From: Planctomycetota bacterium
GTDB taxonomy: Bacteria > Planctomycetota > UBA1135 > GCA-002748355
Assembly: GCA_027021385.1 (NCBI GenBank)
Contig: JALUUL010000076.1
Coordinates: 1-64,000, forward strand
DNA: 64,000 nucleotides
Direction of reading: 5' to 3'
Shown here: positions 52,701 through 60,945 of the stretch, piece by piece
Numbering within the stretch: the first letter of the stretch is position 1
Layout of the letters: every line of letters starts with the position of its first letter
Made by a program: the position numbers and the translations under genes
Notes under the pieces: model-generated
Seen by the model: only the letters and a program-made list of their open reading frames with translations
Database searches by the model: none
What the model was told of the DNA's origin: nothing

Positions 52701-55138
52701 TGTCGCTCCGCGTTCCGGAGGGTTTCCGAGGCGCCTGGCTGCACGCGGTCGGGATGCTCCAGAGCCGCCGCCTTCGCGAGGGAGGACCAGGGCCCTTCTT
52801 CCTGGCCGCGGCCACGGGCATGCCCGTTCCCCGTCCCGAGGACCGCCTGGAGACGCGGCTCGAGGCGCCCGGACGCGCCCTTCCCGGAACGCGGGTCGTC
52901 GCCCGGATCACGGCGCCGGGGGCGAGAAAGGCCCGGATCTTCCTCGTCGACGAGGGCATCCTCCAGCGGACCCTCCATCCCTCTCCCGATCCCCTTCGAC
53001 TCTTCCTCGGACCACGCCGGATCGCGGGGCGCGGGGCGGCCGCGGCCGCGGCTCTGCGCTCGGGGCAGCGCTTCCCCGAGGTCGTCGACCAGGGGGGAGG
53101 AAAGGACCAAAACGGCGGCGCGCTTAGGCTCAGGGGGAGCATCAGCCCCAGCATCGAGGCGATCGCCCTGGCCTCGTCCCTCCTCGACCTGGATGAACGC
53201 GGGCGGGGAAGCTGGACCCTCCGCCTCCCGGAGACCGAGGGGGGCTATCGGTGGATGGCCGTCGCCGCCGGTCCGCGGGGGGTCGGGGCCGCCGCCGGAC
53301 CCTGCGAGGTGCGCCATCCCCTCGGGGTCCACCTGGAGACCCCCCGCCGTCTCGCCCCCGGGGATCGTTGCCGTCTCGCTCTCGAGATCCGCGCGCCCGA
53401 AGGAGCCTCAGGCCCGGTCGAGATCCGGGCCGCGGGCCGGGGCGGGCTCGTCCTCGAGGGGAAGTCCTCGCTCCGGCTTTCTCTCCCCTCGACCGGAAGG
53501 CTCCCCCTCGGCCTGGAGGTTCGAGCCGGGCCCCGGGAGGGGCTCCAGGCCCTCGTCCTCGAGATCTCCCTCGGGGGGCGCGAACGGCGGGTCGAGGCGT
53601 CCTTCGAGGTCCGGAGTCCCTCCGCCCACCAGGTCCGGCGCCTGGGCCTGGGCCTTCGGGCGGGCCGCAACGAGGCGCCGATCCCCGAGGGTTGGATCCG
53701 CGAAAGGATGAAGTGCCGGCTCGTCCGCGGGGCTTCCTCCGCGACCCGCCTCCTTCCGGCCCTCCGCGCCCTCACCGGCTATCCGTACGGCTGCGTCGAG
53801 CAGACGAGTTCGAAGGGGCTCGCCCTCCTGCACGCCGGTCCACTCCTCGAGGGGCTCACCGGGGGAGAGGGCGGGGCCCCCCACGAGGATCTCGTGCGGC
53901 TGGCGATCGACCGGATCTTCGCGATGCAACTTCGGAACGGGGGGCTCTCGACCTGGATCGGTGGGGAATGGATGGACCCCTTCGGGTCGATCTACGCCCT
54001 CTCCTTCCTGCTCGAGGCCGAGGAGAGGGGGTTCGAGCTTCCGGGGCCCGAGCGGGAGGCCCTCGTCGGGGCCGTGCAGGGGTCCCTGGCGCGGTTGCGG
54101 AGTCCGGACCTCCAGGCGATGGCCGTCGCGGTCCTCGCCCGGGCCGGGAGGCCGATGGGGGGCTGGCTCGAACTCTTGAAGGACGAGGAACTCGGGCCCG
54201 AGGGCCGGGCGCGGCTCGCCCTGGCGCTCGCCCGGGTCGGGCGGGACGGGGAAGCGCGCGCCTTCCTCGAGGGGCTCGGGGCGGCGGACTGCGCCTCGGT
54301 GCCGCGGAGGGGCACGGGTTCCCTGGCCTCCCCCCTGCGGGCGAAGGCCCTGCTCGCCCTCGCGCGGCTCGCCCTAGGGGAACGGGACGGAGAGCTGGCC
54401 ACCCTGATCCGGGACCTCGAGGAGGCCCTTTGCGAACCCGACCGCCTGACGACGCAGGAGCAGGCGGTCCTCCTCTCGGCCCTCGCCGCCTGGGACCGCG
54501 TGAACGGACGGGAGGAGGCCGAGGGCGTCCTCCTCCTGCGCGGGGAGAAGGGGTCCATGAAAATCCCTCCCCGCGTCGAGGTCGAGGTCGCGCCCCCCGC
54601 CGAGGGGCCGCTCGTCTTCGAGGCCACCGCCCCCTGCTGGGTGCTCCTCGAGTTCGAGGGGTTGCGGCGTCTCTCCGCCAAGGACCGGAAGGCGGGCGCG
54701 GAACTCGCGGAACTCAGGCCGAGGCTGCTTCCGGAGAGGGGGGACCGGGGGAAGGAGGCCGGCCGGGAGACTCCCTGCAAGTCCGGGGAGAGATACCGTT
54801 ACGAACTCACCGTCAGGATTAGGAGGAGGGTTCCCGATCCCTGCCTGAGTCTCTTCCTGCCGGGCGGCCTGGAACCCGATTCGGGACCGCTCCGCTTCGA
54901 AACCCTGGATTCGCTCGCGGGACGGCGGAAAAAGATCGAGGCGCGGATCGCGGTCCGGGACGACCGGGTGCTCTGCTTCCCGGGAACCCTCGCTCCGGGC
55001 CGCTACCGGCTCTCGGTTCCGGTCCGGGCGACGATGCCGGGGACCTACGCGCGTCCGGCCCCGCTCCTGGAGGCGATGTACGATCCCGGGTCTAGGGCGA
55101 GGGGACCGGACCTCCCCCCCCTGGTCGTCGAGGATTGA
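49727..55138 (+). CDS. Bacterial alpha-2-macroglobulin family protein
   Basis: 1803 residues from ATG at 49727, which begins at the membrane anchor (about 5-22); an ATG at 49685 adds 14 residues. The thioester motif is G-C-V-E-Q (C1356, Q1359) preceded by Y-P-Y. Many beta macroglobulin-like domains lie before it, and an alpha/alpha toroid follows. The N-terminus is a membrane helix rather than the lipobox of E. coli YfhM. Thought to trap invading proteases in the periplasm. The next gene, one base after the stop, is penicillin-binding protein 1C, its usual companion, linking the trap to wall repair. Confidence 0.93.
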   Translation: MERRFFDVQVFLLFVLLVLIFRSGGPQGFWNPVEAKTGGTELPRLLFGALPPSDLDARGFEALEGTAACRSGGLASLPREARWGPLYLVFDEDRVPEDDLGRPLGGAKLRLEPEVPVRAVWTGKRALALHFPKGLPEDREFLLSVDPDLGRARPLPAPARFRLRTPPLECRGYRLWDSASKGKGKESEGFGLDLEFSMPVEGEALAKALVLRSEKDGRPVSFEVRGDPHTGKKVSRTLRVRLAPGAWPPDSKEACRVELREGLKSAGGSLGLPAPWVERVRFLRELRLVRVAVTSTGIRLRFSHDFPLPETGAFRLEPDLPFLAVRDSWGIELKGDFPPGRVVRLILEQGFPFRGRHRLGRALRRSFLIPDRTPRIEFADVGEILSARARPEVEIRGVNMAEYGLAARRLRERNAVFAAANRLRSAIADQVFGPVRRIRRRVAASRNAVWSDRVDLEELLGARPRGVFELTLTEGTHGRVRARRILQITDLGARFRVLDRAVLVQVSSLADGTPLKGALVRLLGRTNRVLGFGVTGEGGLLEIPYRAARGEGPFLLEVSREGDRAFLDLRNHAARVRGTGLRGRPFLCEGEREAWVYVDQGVVRPGKTVHGCAVVRDLEGRAPYGTEVEVRWIESSGRTRKREVVKLPPSAMLAADLRLLPEDPGGLWRLEIRDLEGRVLGSRTFRVEAFLPDRIAARFLGEPEGRLGGPLAVRVEARWLDGRPADGLRSSLRASLLPLAQGVPGFETYSFRGPGKPERGFLRQVRTRLDPKGRSAFRLALPRGEESVQGARVRLEAEVLAPSGRPLAFGRETLVAAGPGLLGVKVAPRDGGRGLRASLVLVDPKGRPVEGPERVELRLEGRSWSREGDPFRWGSGIRKLRRRVLAQSSFRLAGGRGAVDLEVPDSWRTPPQGTWLAVVARWRFGTVESSLHSTGEGGRRLVLRRIGPAPVPGGEVVLEADCPFPGSLLVTLEDRGFVARRLLEVAAGKNRVSLRVPEGFRGAWLHAVGMLQSRRLREGGPGPFFLAAATGMPVPRPEDRLETRLEAPGRALPGTRVVARITAPGARKARIFLVDEGILQRTLHPSPDPLRLFLGPRRIAGRGAAAAAALRSGQRFPEVVDQGGGKDQNGGALRLRGSISPSIEAIALASSLLDLDERGRGSWTLRLPETEGGYRWMAVAAGPRGVGAAAGPCEVRHPLGVHLETPRRLAPGDRCRLALEIRAPEGASGPVEIRAAGRGGLVLEGKSSLRLSLPSTGRLPLGLEVRAGPREGLQALVLEISLGGRERRVEASFEVRSPSAHQVRRLGLGLRAGRNEAPIPEGWIRERMKCRLVRGASSATRLLPALRALTGYPYGCVEQTSSKGLALLHAGPLLEGLTGGEGGAPHEDLVRLAIDRIFAMQLRNGGLSTWIGGEWMDPFGSIYALSFLLEAEERGFELPGPEREALVGAVQGSLARLRSPDLQAMAVAVLARAGRPMGGWLELLKDEELGPEGRARLALALARVGRDGEARAFLEGLGAADCASVPRRGTGSLASPLRAKALLALARLALGERDGELATLIRDLEEALCEPDRLTTQEQAVLLSALAAWDRVNGREEAEGVLLLRGEKGSMKIPPRVEVEVAPPAEGPLVFEATAPCWVLLEFEGLRRLSAKDRKAGAELAELRPRLLPERGDRGKEAGRETPCKSGERYRYELTVRIRRRVPDPCLSLFLPGGLEPDSGPLRFETLDSLAGRRKKIEARIAVRDDRVLCFPGTLAPGRYRLSVPVRATMPGTYARPAPLLEAMYDPGSRARGPDLPPLVVED

Positions 55139-55139
55139 C

Positions 55140-57056
55140 GTGGGGGAGGGGCCCGGAAGCCGCCGGCGGGGTTCGAGGAGGGGACGGCTCCTCGCGGTCC
55201 TGGTCCTCGGGTTCGCCGGGGGACTCGTCCTGGAACCCGCCCTCGACCTCCTCTGGCCCCTCCCGGACCTGGAGGGGGGGGCCGGGTTCAGTCCGGTGAT
55301 CCGGGCCCGGGGAGGCGAGACCCTGAGGGTCCTGACGAACCGGGACGGAGAGCGCTGCTTTCCCCTTCCGGTCGGAGAGGCCGGGCCCTGGTTGCCCAGG
55401 GCGCTGCTCGCGGCGGAGGACCGGCGGTTCTACGAGCACTCGGGGGTCGACTTCCTCGCCCTCTGCCGGGCGGCCGGCCAGTTCCTCCTCGCGGGGCGGG
55501 TCGTCTCCGGCGCTTCGACCCTCACGATGCAATGCGTCCGGCTTCTCGAACCGAGGCCGCGCACCCTCCTCTCCAAGTTCCTCGAGATCCTGCGGGCCCG
55601 CCAGCTCGAGCGCCGCCTGGACAAGAAGCGGATCCTCCGCCTCTACCTCGAACGCGCGCCTCTGGGGGGGCTTTGCCGGGGATTCGAGGCGGCGGCGCGC
55701 TACTGGTTCGGGAAGCCCACGGGGCGTCTCGGTCCGGCCGAGGCGGCGACCCTCGTCGGCATGCTGCCCGCTCCGACCCGCCGGCGTCCGACCCGGCGTC
55801 CCGACCTGTGCCGGAAGGCCCGGAACCGGGTCCTCCTCCGGATGGTCGAGCAGGGCTTCCTCGACGAGGAACGGGGGCGCCGGCTCCGGGCCGCCCCCCT
55901 CGGCGCGCGGCCGCATCCCTGGCCCTTCCGGGCCCCGTTCTTCTGCGACCGCGTGGTCGTCTCGAGGTCCCGCCTCGAGGGGGAGCTGCGGACGAGCCTC
56001 GATCTCCCGCTCCAGGAGCGATGCGAGGAATGGCTGGCGCGGAACGCCCCCCCGGTCGACGGGGCCGCCCTCCTGGTTCTCGAACGCCGGAGCGGGGCCG
56101 TGCGGGTCTGGATCGGCGGACCCGACTGGCGGCGTTCGAAGCTCGACGTCCTCGTCCGACCCCGGATGGTCGGGAGCACCCTCAAGCCCTTTCTCTTCGC
56201 CCTCGCCCGGCGGGAACTCCTGGCCGGCGGGTCCTCCCCCGTCGTGGACCTGCCCGGGCGCTTCGGGAACTGGGAGCCGTCCAACTTCGACGACCGCCAC
56301 GCCGGGCGCCTGCCGGCGGACCGGGCCCTCCGGCTCTCGCGCAATCTCCCGGCCGTCCGCCTCTGCCGCGCCCTCGGGCTCCGGCGCTTCGTGGGCTTGC
56401 TCGAAGCAGAGGGCCTTCGCCTTCCGCGGCCCGGTCCGGGGCTCGATCTCGTCCTCGGCACGGCCTCCTGGTCCCCTCGGGACCTGGCCGAGGCCTGGCG
56501 GCGCTTCGCGGACCCCAAGGCCCTCCCCGACCTTCCCTGGGCGCATCGGAAGGCCGTCCTGCGCGCCCTCCTCCGCCGGGGCGGGACGCTCCCCTCGGCT
56601 TGCCTGGCCCTCAAGACCGGGACCTCCTCCTGGCGGCGGGATTCCTGGTGCGTCGGGGTCACCCGCGCGCATGTCCTCGTCGCCTGGTTCGGCCGTCTTT
56701 CGGGGGCCCCCGCTCCCTTCCTCGTCGGCGCGGGTCCCGCCGCGGCCTTCTGCCGGGCGGCGGCGGCGATGCTTCCCGAACTCCGCGCCGGTCTTCCCCT
56801 CTTCCGGGACGGGGGCGGTCCCCCCGCGGAGGAGAGGCTGAGCGGACTTGGAGATCGCGGGCGGGACGGAGGGGGCCCCGGAGGCCGGGGAGGGCGCTCA
56901 ACGATGACGACCGGGATCCCCGAAGCCGAGCAGGAAGCCGGCGAGCACGAGGAGGAGGGGAAGGCCGAGAGCCAGTACGGTGCTCCAGGGGAAGGGCCGG
57001 GGGCGGTCCCGCTGCGGTTCGAGGACCTGACCCTCGACGACCTCGGCGGGTCTTGA
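55140..57056 (+). CDS. pbpC: Penicillin-binding protein 1C-like bifunctional glycosyltransferase/transpeptidase
   Basis: 638 residues from GTG at 55140. N-terminal membrane helix (about 18-38). GT51 domain: A-A-E-D-R-R-F (catalytic E93) and G-A-S-T-L-T-M-Q. Transpeptidase domain: S-T-L-K (S346-K349), S-R-N near 400 and K-T-G (492-494). Length is shorter than E. coli PbpC (about 770) and no extra C-terminal BiPBP domain is visible. The last ~60 residues are low-complexity and overlap the opposite-strand chelatase gene by 159 bases; the active parts lie well before. Coupled to the macroglobulin gene. Confidence 0.92.
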   Translation: MGEGPGSRRRGSRRGRLLAVLVLGFAGGLVLEPALDLLWPLPDLEGGAGFSPVIRARGGETLRVLTNRDGERCFPLPVGEAGPWLPRALLAAEDRRFYEHSGVDFLALCRAAGQFLLAGRVVSGASTLTMQCVRLLEPRPRTLLSKFLEILRARQLERRLDKKRILRLYLERAPLGGLCRGFEAAARYWFGKPTGRLGPAEAATLVGMLPAPTRRRPTRRPDLCRKARNRVLLRMVEQGFLDEERGRRLRAAPLGARPHPWPFRAPFFCDRVVVSRSRLEGELRTSLDLPLQERCEEWLARNAPPVDGAALLVLERRSGAVRVWIGGPDWRRSKLDVLVRPRMVGSTLKPFLFALARRELLAGGSSPVVDLPGRFGNWEPSNFDDRHAGRLPADRALRLSRNLPAVRLCRALGLRRFVGLLEAEGLRLPRPGPGLDLVLGTASWSPRDLAEAWRRFADPKALPDLPWAHRKAVLRALLRRGGTLPSACLALKTGTSSWRRDSWCVGVTRAHVLVAWFGRLSGAPAPFLVGAGPAAAFCRAAAAMLPELRAGLPLFRDGGGPPAEERLSGLGDRGRDGGGPGGRGGRSTMTTGIPEAEQEAGEHEEEGKAESQYGAPGEGPGAVPLRFEDLTLDDLGGS

Positions 57057-60000
57057 AGTCCGCGCCGGCCTCTCCACGGGTTCCGGGCCTTTAGGGCGGG
57101 CGCTGGCCTCTGCGGTTCCGGGCGTTCCGGCATATTCCCCGACGAAGGCCTTCAGCTTCTCGTTGCCGCCGCCGAGGATCCCCCCGCTCTCGCCGTGCTC
57201 GCGGACCGAGCGGGCGAAGGCCCGGGCCAACTCGCGCACGGTCTCCTCGTCCGCCTTCCAGTAACCCTTGCGGATCGTCTCGAGCAGGACCTCGGCGATC
57301 TCCTGGAACGCGTAGGGGTTCTCGCGCTCGAACCATTCCCGGATTCCGAGCCGCTTCGAGTCCCGGACGAAGACGTCGACGATCCGCTCGAAGAGGTCGG
57401 CGGAGACCGCGCCGGGCCGCATGATCTTCCAGCCGTAGGCGTTCGAGACGTGCTTCGCGATCAGGTCCGCGCCGGCGTAGCCCTCGCGCATCATCCCCTC
57501 GATCCACTTGCGGTTGAACAGCCGCACGCGGAAGTCCTTGCGCAGCGCGTCCTCGGCCCGCACGAGGCCTGTCCGGTCGGGGTCGCGCACGTCGGAGAAG
57601 AACCACTCCGGTTCCTCGCCGGTCACGTACTTGATCGCCATCGAGAGGCTGCCGCCCTTGTACCAGTCGTACTTGTTGGAGAGGGGGCTGCGCGTGCGGT
57701 CGGACCAGTTCCGGAGCAGGACCTCCGCCCCGTCGAGCTGGCGTTCGAAGGCGGGCCTCGCCTCGGCGCCCCAGAGCCCCTCGGTGTAGACGTAGCACGA
57801 GTGCTCGATGTAGGTCTCCATGAGCTCGGCCCGCGTGTCCCAGTCGCCGGAGCGCTCGACGAGGTAGTAGTAGGAGCCGCCGCCCATGTCGCCCGGCGCC
57901 CGCCCGAAGATCCGCCCGCGCGCGAGCTTCGCGGCCTTCTCCGCCGGGATCCCCCGCGCGGCGAGTTCGCGCCGGATCCGCTCGCTGTGCCGGCGGACGA
58001 AGTTGCGCGGGTCTAAGTCGCCGTGCACGAGGCGGATCGCCTTGTCGAGCAGGCGCATCCGGCTCGGCAGCATGTCCCGGTAGTAGCCCACGACCGAGAG
58101 GAAGACGTCGATCCGCGGGCGGCCGAGTTCCTCGATCGGCACGAGTTCGAGGTCGGCGACGAGGTTGCGCTCGTCCCAGACGGGCCGGACGCCGAGCGCC
58201 CGGAGGATCTGGGCCTCCATGACGCCGTAGTCCTGGAAGGTCGCGAAGGAGTTGAGGGTGAAGGCGATCCGCTTCGGGTAGCGCCCCTTCCGCTTCTTGA
58301 AGTCGGCGAGGAGCCGGTCGACGAGGGCCCTGCCGATCTCCCAGGAGGGCCGGGTCGGGACCTCCTCGGGGTTCAGGAGGTACATGTTGCGGCCGGTTGG
58401 GAGGACGGCCGGGTTGCGGTCGGGACTGTTCGAGGGCCCCGGCGGAACGAAGCCTCCGTCGAGGGCCTTCAGCAGGTTGTCGATCTCGGCTCCCGCCCCG
58501 GCGAAGCCGAGCGCCAATTCCCTCGCGGTCTCGAAGCCCCGCCGGAGCTTTTCCGGCAGCCCTCCTTCCGGCGGTTCGACGCCCGCAGCTTTCAGGGCGG
58601 CCTTCGGGTCGAGCTTCCGGTCGAGGAAGGCGCCGATCGCGGTCTCGGCGGTCCGGCGGAGGTACTTCTCCCGGTCGCCCGGCGTCAGCGACTCCCCGGC
58701 CGGAACCTCGACGATCGCGCCGAGCCCGTCGAGGAAGGGCTTGCGCAGGCAGGTCACGATCCACGGGACGAGGAGTTTCTTCGGCGGGGGACTGCCGAGG
58801 ACGTGGAGGCTCACCGGCGTCGTCTCGTTGTGGATCTCGTGCAGGTAGGCGAGCAGACCGCGGACCTGTTCCGGCGAAAGGAGGCCGCCGTCCTCCGGTT
58901 CGAAATGGAGATCCTTCTCGAGGCTGAGGGCGAGGAACTGCTCGGTGATCCTCTTGCGGAACTCCTTCTTCAGCGCCCCTCCCTCGAGGGTGAACCACTT
59001 GTCGATGTCCCCGTGCAGGTTGGCGAGTTCGTCCGAGAGACCGGCCTGGACGCTCGGGGGCACGAGGTGGTCGACGAGGACCGCGTAGGCCCGCCGGCGG
59101 ACCGGCGAGGATTCCCCGAGGTTGTTGATGATCCAGGGGTTCACGTTCGGCATCGTCCCGAGCAGCACGTCCGGCCAATCGGCCTCCGAGAGCCCGGCCG
59201 GCTTCGCCGGAAACAGGAACTCGGTCCCGTGCGTGCCGAAATGGACGACGGCATCGGCCCGGAATCCCTCCTGAAGCCAGAAGTAGGTCGCGAGGTAGTT
59301 GTGCGGCGGCGGAATCGTCTTGTCGTGGACCCTCGAGGAATCGTGGGCCTCGCCCTTCAAGGGCTGCGGCAGCAGGACGACGTTGCCGAGCCGGATCCGG
59401 GGGACGACGATGAAGGGCCGCCCGCGGCCGTCGCGCCAGACGAGGAAACGGCCGGGGGGCTCGCCCCACTTCGCGAGGACCTCCTTCCGGGCGCGCGGCG
59501 GCACCTTCGTCTCGAACCAGCGGCGATAGGCCTCGACCGGGATCAGCAGGGCCTCGCCGCTGCGGGCGAGGCGGTCGAGGACTTCGGGTGCCCAGATCCC
59601 GATCTGGCGCCCACGCTCCATCATCCAGGAGACGAGTTCCTCCTCGTCCTTCGGGAGGGGATCGATCCGATACCCCTCGGCCTTCATCCGGCGGAGCAGG
59701 GCGACGAGGCTTTTCGGGCCGTTCAGGTGCATGCCGGTCGCGCTGCCACGCATGAGTTCGCCCTTGCCCATCTCGCGGTCCCAGTAGATGACCGCGATCC
59801 GCTTCTCGGCCTTAGGTTTCCGCCGGAGCCGGATCCAGGCGGCGACGCGGTCCGCGAGGTGGTCGACCCGTTCCGGGATCGGGATTTGCGCCTCACCGCC
59901 CCCGCCGAGTTCGGTTCCCGAGGCGACGAGGGGTTCGATCGTCCCGAGCGGTTCCTGCGCCGTGAGCTGGAAGGCCATCTCGTTGGGGGCGAGACCCTCG

Positions 60001-60875
60001 ACCGACACCTTCCAGTCCCGGATCGCCTGCTTCCTGAAGTAGACGCTCTGGACGTGGAGGGCGCCGAGCTTTGCGCGGAACTCGACCGACTCTCGCGCAT
60101 GACAGTCGTGGACGACGACGTCGGGCGCGAAGTCCTCCAGGCGTTTCTCGTAGGCCTTCGAGTAGTCGACGAAGGCGGCGGCGAGCATACCCCGTTTCTC
60201 GAAGGCCCGGATCAGGGCGTCTACGACCGCCCCGGACTGGAAGGAGAGGTGTTTCTCGTGGACCGCGACCGCCACGCGCGGCCGCCGGTCGAGGTCCGGC
60301 ATCGAGGAGTGGCGCCAGGCGAGGAAATCCCCGACCTTGTCGAAACGCTCTGGGGCCCTGGGGTGGTGGATCCCGGCGCGGGGCTGCGGGAGGGGGGGGG
60401 GAACCTCGCCGCTCCGCCCGAGGTAGCGGACCGCGAGGTAACGCAGCAGGCGGCCGAGGTTCCCGGCGGGGGGGCCGTAGTAGGCCTTCGCGCGGGGATC
60501 CTTGACGAGGATCCCCTCCCGCGCGAGGTCGGGTAGCCTCCGGCTCGCGAGGCCCGAGAGATCGAGGAAGGCGGTCTCCTTCCGGCGCTTCCTCGCGTCT
60601 CGGATCAGGGCGCGGTAATGATCCCGGTCCTCGGAGCGCACGTGCTGGAGGACGACGAGACCGAAGGAGGCGAAGTCCGCCTTCTCCTCTTGGATCTCCG
60701 CGTCGCCCAGGTAGACCACCTCGAGGTCGAGGCTCGCGGCCTGCTCCTCGAGCGTTTCGAACACCCCGCCGTGGAGTCCGATGAAGGCGATGCGCGGCCT
60801 TCCCGGGGCCTGTCCCTGCAGAGGGGAGAGAACCGGGACCAGCCCGAGGAGCCATCCGAGGAGGATGCGGATCAT
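56898..60875 (-). CDS. Exported, membrane-anchored CobN-like chelatase homologue
   Basis: 1325 residues. N-terminal signal peptide (M-I-R-I-L-L-G-W-L-L-G...Q-G-Q, about 1-22) and a C-terminal membrane helix (about 1298-1318). CobN/BchH family marks are plain: H-F-G-T-H-G-T-E-F-L-F-P-A-K, M-P-N-V-N-P-W-I-I-N-N-L-G-E, and Y-K-G-G-S-L-S-M-A. CobN inserts cobalt into the corrin ring in the cytoplasm, but this form is outside. It therefore resembles the HmuS type, a CobN-like protein linked to haem breakdown, more than cobalamin synthesis. No CobS/CobT or ChlI/D partner is in the window. Follows the propeller gene by 70 bases; that gene is upstream in the same direction. Confidence 0.8.
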   Translation of the reverse strand: MIRILLGWLLGLVPVLSPLQGQAPGRPRIAFIGLHGGVFETLEEQAASLDLEVVYLGDAEIQEEKADFASFGLVVLQHVRSEDRDHYRALIRDARKRRKETAFLDLSGLASRRLPDLAREGILVKDPRAKAYYGPPAGNLGRLLRYLAVRYLGRSGEVPPPLPQPRAGIHHPRAPERFDKVGDFLAWRHSSMPDLDRRPRVAVAVHEKHLSFQSGAVVDALIRAFEKRGMLAAAFVDYSKAYEKRLEDFAPDVVVHDCHARESVEFRAKLGALHVQSVYFRKQAIRDWKVSVEGLAPNEMAFQLTAQEPLGTIEPLVASGTELGGGGEAQIPIPERVDHLADRVAAWIRLRRKPKAEKRIAVIYWDREMGKGELMRGSATGMHLNGPKSLVALLRRMKAEGYRIDPLPKDEEELVSWMMERGRQIGIWAPEVLDRLARSGEALLIPVEAYRRWFETKVPPRARKEVLAKWGEPPGRFLVWRDGRGRPFIVVPRIRLGNVVLLPQPLKGEAHDSSRVHDKTIPPPHNYLATYFWLQEGFRADAVVHFGTHGTEFLFPAKPAGLSEADWPDVLLGTMPNVNPWIINNLGESSPVRRRAYAVLVDHLVPPSVQAGLSDELANLHGDIDKWFTLEGGALKKEFRKRITEQFLALSLEKDLHFEPEDGGLLSPEQVRGLLAYLHEIHNETTPVSLHVLGSPPPKKLLVPWIVTCLRKPFLDGLGAIVEVPAGESLTPGDREKYLRRTAETAIGAFLDRKLDPKAALKAAGVEPPEGGLPEKLRRGFETARELALGFAGAGAEIDNLLKALDGGFVPPGPSNSPDRNPAVLPTGRNMYLLNPEEVPTRPSWEIGRALVDRLLADFKKRKGRYPKRIAFTLNSFATFQDYGVMEAQILRALGVRPVWDERNLVADLELVPIEELGRPRIDVFLSVVGYYRDMLPSRMRLLDKAIRLVHGDLDPRNFVRRHSERIRRELAARGIPAEKAAKLARGRIFGRAPGDMGGGSYYYLVERSGDWDTRAELMETYIEHSCYVYTEGLWGAEARPAFERQLDGAEVLLRNWSDRTRSPLSNKYDWYKGGSLSMAIKYVTGEEPEWFFSDVRDPDRTGLVRAEDALRKDFRVRLFNRKWIEGMMREGYAGADLIAKHVSNAYGWKIMRPGAVSADLFERIVDVFVRDSKRLGIREWFERENPYAFQEIAEVLLETIRKGYWKADEETVRELARAFARSVREHGESGGILGGGNEKLKAFVGEYAGTPGTAEASARPKGPEPVERPARTSRPAEVVEGQVLEPQRDRPRPFPWSTVLALGLPLLLVLAGFLLGFGDPGRHR

Positions 60876-60945
60876 GCGAGGGGACGATGGGGCCGGCGCG
60901 TCCCCGGCGCAAGGACGCGCTGGGGAGCGCCGGCCGCGTCCGGAC

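Noticed and set aside
47966-53332. Very long open frame on the minus strand across the peptidase and macroglobulin genes
   Set aside because: It is the antisense of two well-recognised genes, rich in Pro, Glu and Arg without any domain, and results from high GC content.
56880-57056. C-terminal ~60 residues of PbpC as a functional domain
   Set aside because: Low-complexity, antisense to the end of the chelatase gene, and past all known catalytic motifs.
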